A stretch of DNA of 39,429 nucleotides from assembly GCF_018390645.1 (NCBI RefSeq), contig NZ_JAHBGC010000034.1, forward strand, positions 1 to 39,429. Reading direction: 5' to 3'. This stretch comes from Ancylobacter dichloromethanicus. GTDB lineage: Bacteria > Pseudomonadota > Alphaproteobacteria > Rhizobiales > Xanthobacteraceae. Within the stretch, counting starts at the first letter, position 1; the number at the start of each line of letters is the position of its first letter. The notes below the pieces were generated by a model, which saw nothing but the letters and a program-made list of their open reading frames with translations, made no database searches and was not told the DNA's origin. Positions 34,886 to 39,429 of the stretch are shown in pieces. Both the position numbers and the translations under genes were made by a program.

Positions 34886-37404
34886 TCCCCGCCCTGCGCG
34901 CCACCTATCGCCTGCAATTCCATCGCGGCTTCACCTTCGCCGATGCGCAGGCGCTGGTGCCCTATCTGGCGGAGCTGGGGATCAGCCATCTCTACGCGTC
35001 GCCGATCGCCCTGGCGGTGCCCGGCTCCACCCATGGCTATGATGTCGTCGACCCGACCCGCATCAACCCGGAACTGGGCGGCGAGGAGGGTTTCGCGTGC
35101 CTCGCCCGCGCGCTGGTCGAGAGGGGCATGGGTGTCCTTCTCGATATCGTGCCGAACCACATGGCGGCGTCCAGCCACAACCCGTTCTGGAACGATATGC
35201 TGGAAGGCGGGCCGCGCTCCTCCGCCGCCCGCGTGTTCGACGTGAAATGGGAGAGCGGAAGGCTGCTGCTGCCGACCCTCGGCGATCCGCTCAAGGCGAC
35301 TCTGGAGGCCGGCGGGCTGTCGCTGCACGCCGATTACGAGCTTGGGCGCATCAATGCCGCCTATGCCGACCATGTCTTCCCGCTGCGGGCGCAAACGGTG
35401 GCGGAGCTGCTGCGTGCCGCCGGGCTCGACACGCCGGCCGACTGCTTCGCCATGGTGGAGGAAGCGCCGGGCGATGCCGGGCGGGGCGCTGCCCGCGCCG
35501 TTCTCACGGGACTCGGCGATGGTGAGCGCCGGGCGCTCGACGCGGCGCTGGCGCAGGCGGACCTCGCCGCCGTGCTCGACGCCCAGCACTGGCGCCTCGC
35601 CTGGTGGCGCACCGCCGCGCACGATCTCAACTACCGCCGCTTCTTCAACATCACCGATCTCGCCGGCGTCCGGGTCGAGGACCCCGAGGTGTTCGACCTC
35701 GTCCACCGCCTGCCGCTGGACCTCGTCCGTCGCGGCCTCGTCCACGGCCTGCGCATCGACCACATTGACGGGCTGGTCGACCCCGCCTTCTATTGCGACC
35801 GGCTGCGCGCCGCCGTCGGGCCCGACGTGCCGATCCTGGTCGAGAAGATTCTTGAGCCCGGCGAGACGCTGCGCTCTTGGCCGATCGAGGGCTCCACCGG
35901 CTATGAGCGGCTGAACGACATCAACGCGCTGTGTGTCGATGCGGACGGCTATGCCCGCTTCGAGGAGGCCCTGCGCGCGCGGCACCTGCTCGTCGGGTCG
36001 CTGCCGGAGCGGCTCGTCTCGGCCAAGCGGCAGGTGCTGGAGGCGAGCCTCAAGGCCGAGGTCGACATTCTGGCGGCGCTGGCACGCGAGGGGCTCGACG
36101 CGGCCATGGCTGCCGGCGACCTGACCGACACGGCGATCCGCGACGGCGTGGTCGCGCTGCTGGCACATTGCCCGGTCTACCGTTCCTATGCGACCCGTGC
36201 CGGCCACGAGGCGGAGGACATCGCCATCTGGACGACCATCCGCGCCCGCGTCGGGGACTATGAGAACCCGCTCACCGGGGCCGCCGCGGCGCTGCTGCTC
36301 GACCGGGTGGAGAACCCGCAGCGGGCGAGCGACCATGAATTCCGCGCGCGCTTCCAGCAGCTCAGCGGCCCGGCCATGGCCAAGGGCTTCGAGGATACCG
36401 AACTCTACCGCGTGCCGGTTCTGCTCTGCGCCAATGAAGTCGGCGGCAGCCTCGACCATCCCTTCCGCACCATCGACGAGATGCACGCACGTGCCGCCGC
36501 CCGCGCGGAAGCGGCGGCCCGCGATCTCATCCCGCTCGCCACCCATGACACCAAGCGCGGTCCCGCCACCCGCTCGCGCCTCGCCGCGCTCAGCTTCCGG
36601 CCGGAACGCTGGCTCGGCTTCGTCGACGAGGCGCAGGCGCTGGCCGCGCCGCTGCTGCGCGCGAGGGACGGCATGGCGATGCCCGACCCGCTGGACATGC
36701 ACCTCATCCTGCAGACACTGGTTTCCGCCTGGCCGATCTCGGCCGAGCGGATGCAGACCTACCTCACCAAGGCGCTGCGCGAGGCCAAGCGGCACAGCAA
36801 TTGGGAGGCGCCGAACGCGGTCTATGAAGAGGCCGGCCTTGCCTTTGCCCGCGCGCTGGTCGAGGCGCCGGAGGCGGCTAACTTTCGCGCGCGGCTGGAG
36901 GATCTGGTCGCCGACATCGCCCCCGCGGCGCGGGTTGTCGGGCTCACCCAGCTCATTCTCCAGCACACGCTGCCGGGCACGCCGGACATCTACCAGGGCA
37001 CCGAATTCCCGGACTTCTCGCTGGTCGACCCCGATAACCGGCGGCCGGTCGACTGGGAGGCGCGGACCAGGGCGCTGGCAGGGCAGGGGCCGGCCGCTGC
37101 CGCCGCTGCCGAATATTTCCGCCTGACCCGGCACTTGCTGGCGCTGCGCCGGCGCAACCCGGCGCTGACCGTCGGCGACTATCGGCCGCTCGACATCGCG
37201 CCGTCACCAGCAGGCTGGTTCGGCTTCGAGCGCCGGAGCGGTGCCCATGGCGTGCGCATCATGGTGCCGACCCGGGTGCCGGGCGGCGACGAGGTGCCGG
37301 CGGGGCTCGTGGAGCATCTGCCTGCCGGCTGGCGGCTTCCTGTCGGCCCCGCGATCGGTCCGGACTGGCCGTTCCTGCTGGCGGAGACCGGCTCGGCCGG
37401 CTAG
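34882..37404 (+). CDS. treY: Maltooligosyltrehalose synthase TreY
   Basis: The 840-residue GH13 enzyme rearranges the reducing-end glucose of a maltodextrin into an alpha,alpha-1,1 trehalose unit. Visible: RATYRLQFHRGFTF and GSTHGYDVVDPTRINPELGG (the TreY N-terminal signature), nucleophile Asp293 in GLRIDHIDGL, acid Glu321 in ILVEKIL, LATHDTKRG with the third acid, and the C-terminal QGTEFPDFSLVDPDNRRPVD. Length is at the upper end of the usual range. The gene ends 21 bases from the stop of the convergent phnE gene; a 12-bp palindrome CCGGCTAGCCGG at 37397-37408 covers the treY stop. The operon makes trehalose as an osmo- or desiccation protectant. Confidence 0.96.
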   Translation: MIPALRATYRLQFHRGFTFADAQALVPYLAELGISHLYASPIALAVPGSTHGYDVVDPTRINPELGGEEGFACLARALVERGMGVLLDIVPNHMAASSHNPFWNDMLEGGPRSSAARVFDVKWESGRLLLPTLGDPLKATLEAGGLSLHADYELGRINAAYADHVFPLRAQTVAELLRAAGLDTPADCFAMVEEAPGDAGRGAARAVLTGLGDGERRALDAALAQADLAAVLDAQHWRLAWWRTAAHDLNYRRFFNITDLAGVRVEDPEVFDLVHRLPLDLVRRGLVHGLRIDHIDGLVDPAFYCDRLRAAVGPDVPILVEKILEPGETLRSWPIEGSTGYERLNDINALCVDADGYARFEEALRARHLLVGSLPERLVSAKRQVLEASLKAEVDILAALAREGLDAAMAAGDLTDTAIRDGVVALLAHCPVYRSYATRAGHEAEDIAIWTTIRARVGDYENPLTGAAAALLLDRVENPQRASDHEFRARFQQLSGPAMAKGFEDTELYRVPVLLCANEVGGSLDHPFRTIDEMHARAAARAEAAARDLIPLATHDTKRGPATRSRLAALSFRPERWLGFVDEAQALAAPLLRARDGMAMPDPLDMHLILQTLVSAWPISAERMQTYLTKALREAKRHSNWEAPNAVYEEAGLAFARALVEAPEAANFRARLEDLVADIAPAARVVGLTQLILQHTLPGTPDIYQGTEFPDFSLVDPDNRRPVDWEARTRALAGQGPAAAAAAEYFRLTRHLLALRRRNPALTVGDYRPLDIAPSPAGWFGFERRSGAHGVRIMVPTRVPGGDEVPAGLVEHLPAGWRLPVGPAIGPDWPFLLAETGSAG

Positions 37405-37425
37405 CCGGATCGGCGCGGAGGCCGG

Positions 37426-38259
37426 CTACTGGAACTTCGCCCGCAGCCGGTCGGTGAGGAACTCCATCGCCAGCACGATGACGAAGATGGCGAGGATGAT
37501 CGCCGAGGCGTTGCGGTACTGGAACAGGTCGAACGCCACCTTCAGCTCCTGCCCGATGCCGCCGGCGCCGACGAGGCCGAGCACGACGGAGGAGCGCACC
37601 GCCTTTTCCAGCGCGAACAGCGAGGAATTGATCAGCGTCGGCATCACATCGGGCAGGATGGCGCCGCACAGCACGGTGACCCGGTTGGCGCCGATGGCAT
37701 GCAGCGCCTCCTGCGGCTTCTTGTCGGCCTCCTCCATCGCCTCGGCGAAGAAGCGGCCGCAGAAGCCGACCGTGTCGACCACGATGGTCATGGTGCCGGC
37801 GACCGCGCCGATGCCGAGCGTCGAGACGAAGAGCAGGGCCCAGACGAGATCGGGTACGGTACGGAACAGCGAGACCAGCGCGCGCGGGAAATGGCGCAGC
37901 GCGCCGAGCGGCGAGATGCCGCGCGCCGTCAGCCAGCCCATCGGCAGGCTGATGATGACGCCGAACACCGTGCCGACCAGCGCGATCTGCAGCGTCTCCA
38001 GGATGCGCCAGCCCATGCGCTGGAGAAAGCCGGGATCGGTGTTGGGCGGCAGCATCCGCCCCACCAGCTCGGCCATGCGCGGCAGGCCGTTGGCGAGCTT
38101 CTCCGGCGAGGGCGCGACTTGGCCCATCGAGGCGAGGAACAGCGCGGCCACCACCACGATAAGGGTGAAGGAAATGGGCGAGATCGAGGGCAGCCGGGGC
38201 GGGGGGAGCGTGCGCGCGATGGCGGGTGAGGCGGTGTCCGGCGACGTGGTGCTAGCCAT
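37426..38259 (-). CDS. phnE: Phosphonate ABC transporter permease PhnE
   Basis: This 277-residue inner-membrane protein has an N-terminal helix (about residues 31-49) and then a MetI-like permease domain with the segments ETLQIALVGTVFGVIISLPM and VSLFRTVPDLVWALLFVSTLGIG, ending in the EAA-like loop (EEADKKPQEALHAIGANRVTVL). It matches the PhnE family, which carries phosphonate, phosphite or phosphate esters with PhnC and PhnD. Its start overlaps the phnC stop by 8 bases. It is the last gene of the minus-strand operon phnD-phnC-phnE. Only one phnE copy is present, as in the shorter import systems. Confidence 0.93.
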   Translation of the reverse strand: MASTTSPDTASPAIARTLPPPRLPSISPISFTLIVVVAALFLASMGQVAPSPEKLANGLPRMAELVGRMLPPNTDPGFLQRMGWRILETLQIALVGTVFGVIISLPMGWLTARGISPLGALRHFPRALVSLFRTVPDLVWALLFVSTLGIGAVAGTMTIVVDTVGFCGRFFAEAMEEADKKPQEALHAIGANRVTVLCGAILPDVMPTLINSSLFALEKAVRSSVVLGLVGAGGIGQELKVAFDLFQYRNASAIILAIFVIVLAMEFLTDRLRAKFQ

Positions 38260-39121
38260 GGAATACGCCCTCCATATCGCGCGGGGAGACCCGGGCGGTG
38301 GGCCGGTCGAAATGCACCCGGCCGTCCTTCAGGGCGACGATGCGGTCGGAATAGTCGAGCGCGTGCTGCATGTCGTGCGTGGTGTAGACAAGGGTGATGC
38401 CGTGCTCGCCGGCGAGTTCGGAGAAGATGCGCATGATGTCGCGTCCCACCGCCGGGTCGAGGCTGGCGGCCGGCTCGTCGGCGATCAGTAGCTTGGGCCG
38501 GCGGATCAGCGCGCGGGCGATGGCGACACGCTGCGCCTGACCGCCGGAGAGCTGGTCGGCGCGGGCGTCGGCCTTGTCGGCGAGGCGCACCTCGGCCAGC
38601 ACCGCCATCGCCTCCTCGCGCCATTCCTGTCGGGCGAGGGCGTGGTGCCAGGCGCGCCAGCTGCCTTTGAGGCCCAGCTTGCCCTGGATGACGTTGGTGA
38701 GCACCGATTGCCGCCCCACCAGCCCGTGATTCTGGAACACGAAGCCGATCTGCCGGCGCAGGCGGGTCAGTTGCGCGCCTGTGGGCGCGGCCAGGAAGCG
38801 CTCGCCCAGCGTGGTGATCTCGCCGCTGGTCGAAGGCAGCAGGCCGATCAGGCATTTGAGCAGGGTCGACTTGCCGGCGCCGTTGGAGCCGATCAGCGCC
38901 ACGCGCTGGTCGGCGCGGATGTCGAGATCGACGCCGGCGAACACCGCCTGGCCGTTCGGATAGGTCTTGGCGAGGCCGCGCGCACCGATGATCTGCGGGG
39001 CCGGGGCCCGCGCCGGCGCCTTCACCAGCGGGCCGATCTGCGGGTGGTCGGGTTCGGAGCCGCCAGGTCTCGCCCCGACCGCGCTCGGCGTGGCGACGTT
39101 CTGTACGGGAACGTGCTCCAT
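38252..39121 (-). CDS. phnC: Phosphonate ABC transporter ATP-binding protein PhnC
   Basis: A 289-residue ABC ATPase with Walker A LIGSNGAGKSTLLK, Q-loop VFQNHGLVGRQ, signature LSGGQAQRVAIARAL and Walker B LLIADEPAASLD, followed by TTHDMQHAL. These and the LVGRQSVLTNVIQGKLG segment are PhnC features. An N-terminal Pro/Ala-rich extension of about 45 residues precedes the domain and is longer than usual. ATG 39121 is chosen because GGAGG lies 5 bases upstream; 39133 (ATG) and 39136 (GTG) are alternatives. phnD lies 70 bases upstream, separated by a terminator-like hairpin; phnE overlaps downstream. Confidence 0.93.
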   Translation of the reverse strand: MEHVPVQNVATPSAVGARPGGSEPDHPQIGPLVKAPARAPAPQIIGARGLAKTYPNGQAVFAGVDLDIRADQRVALIGSNGAGKSTLLKCLIGLLPSTSGEITTLGERFLAAPTGAQLTRLRRQIGFVFQNHGLVGRQSVLTNVIQGKLGLKGSWRAWHHALARQEWREEAMAVLAEVRLADKADARADQLSGGQAQRVAIARALIRRPKLLIADEPAASLDPAVGRDIMRIFSELAGEHGITLVYTTHDMQHALDYSDRIVALKDGRVHFDRPTARVSPRDMEGVFHG

Positions 39122-39138
39122 GGCGGCCTCCATCACGG

Positions 39139-39179
39139 AAAAAAGGCAACGCCGGACGGGCGCGATGCCCGTCCGGCGT
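39139..39179 (-). terminator. Terminator/attenuator between phnD and phnC
   Basis: On the minus strand a perfect 13-bp stem (ACGCCGGACGGGC with its exact complement, 5-base loop) is followed by TGCC and TTTTTT. It lies within the phn operon right after phnD, so it probably ends most phnD transcripts while letting some read through to phnC-phnE, giving more binding protein than transporter. Confidence 0.75.
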
Positions 39180-39191
39180 CATGCGTGGGGA

Positions 39192-39374
39192 TCACTCGAC
39201 GAAGGAACCGAAGCTCTCGATGCCGATGGTGCGGTACATTGAGCGGACATAGTCGTAATCGCTGTCCTTCACGTCGGTGATGAAGGTGCCGCCCTTGAAC
39301 TTCTGGTTGTCGTCGCCCTGCAGCACGGCGCCCATCAGCTCGCCGCCATGCTGAAGGAAGGCCTCGCGCACCTT
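39192..39374 (-). pseudogene. phnD: Phosphonate-binding protein PhnD, C-terminal end, interrupted
   Basis: The minus strand encodes KVREAFLQHGGELMGAVLQG, then DDNQKFKGGTFITDVKDSDY and DYVRSMYRTIGIESFGSFVE with a stop at 39192-39194. Location and sequence match the C-terminal lobe of a PhnD-type periplasmic phosphonate-binding protein. The coding sequence stops matching at codon AAG (39372-39374), where sequence with insertion-element character begins. Only the last 60 codons are visible; the remainder, if present, lies beyond the insertion and outside the window. The transporter is therefore likely without its usual binding protein. Confidence 0.7.
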
Positions 39375-39429
39375 TGATCGGCCCCCACCGAGTGGTCCGA
39401 ATTGATTGTTAGTGCATTGTCGTCTCCGC
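39375..39429. mobile_element. Putative insertion sequence end inside phnD (runs off the window)
   Basis: At 39375 the phnD reading ends and TGATCGGCCCCCACCGAGTG begins, leading into AT-richer DNA (TTGATTGTTAGTGCATTG) unlike phnD. The TG start and abrupt change in base composition are those of an IS terminus; from memory the motif resembles IS21-family ends, but the family is not certain. No transposase is visible because the window ends. Confidence 0.5.

Noticed and set aside
32660..37134. Minus-strand frames of 719 and 987 codons opposite treZ and treY
   Set aside because: They have no domain resemblance and lie opposite enzymes with every catalytic motif in place; typical high-GC antisense frames.
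37397..37408. 12-bp palindrome CCGGCTAGCCGG at the treY stop, considered as a bidirectional terminator
   Set aside because: It is short, has no loop and no T-run; the convergent 21-base gap may rely on another mechanism.

Overview
The window is GC-rich, with strongly GC-biased third codon positions, and most likely comes from an alphaproteobacterium of the Hyphomicrobiales (Xanthobacter/Ancylobacter/Starkeya-like). This placement is inferred from the metal-independent NAD formate dehydrogenase, the initiator tRNA, the CHAD protein and the trehalose/phosphonate gene order. It was not tested by any search.

Left chromosomal flank (1-2336): the tail of a polar amino acid ABC ATPase, an agmatinase/ureohydrolase-family enzyme and an ArgE-type M20 deacylase, separated by very strong GC hairpins. 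This looks like a guanidino/amino-acid utilisation locus.

Genomic island (about 2851-25881): a 50-bp identical direct repeat lies at 2851-2900 and 25832-25881. The right copy contains the 3' end and terminator of an initiator tRNA-fMet gene (25871-25947, minus strand). Between the copies are a LysR regulator, an MscS/YbdG-type channel, a 2184-residue autotransporter with Gly-rich repeats, a decayed IS3 element, an MFS transporter and a 1082-residue STAND ATPase regulator with two tandem winged-helix domains. Divergent from that regulator is a catabolic or detoxification cluster: two exported alpha/beta hydrolases, an alcohol dehydrogenase remnant, a DJ-1/PfpI protein, an ABM monooxygenase and an aldehyde dehydrogenase. 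The island ends with an IS3 scar, an integrase-like fragment, a Phd/YefM-PemK-like toxin-antitoxin locus with truncated toxin, and a large serine recombinase that has lost its catalytic domain. A second recombinase tail just left of the left repeat suggests that two related elements once sat in tandem at this tRNA. Both recombinase copies lack a catalytic domain, so the island is probably immobile by itself.

Right chromosomal flank (26103-39374): a CHAD protein; a LysR regulator followed by NAD-dependent formate dehydrogenase; an FkbM methyltransferase and a small unknown gene; an overlapping glgX-treZ-treY operon that converts glycogen to trehalose; and, convergent with it, phosphonate/phosphate ABC transporter genes phnD-phnC-phnE. 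phnD is cut after its last 60 codons by what looks like an insertion-sequence end that runs off the window.

The most noteworthy items are the tRNA-fMet island and its tandem-element scar, the recombinase frame that ends inside the antisense of the tRNA, the double-winged-helix STAND regulator facing a TTAA-rich divergent promoter region, the repeat autotransporter, and the interrupted phnD.
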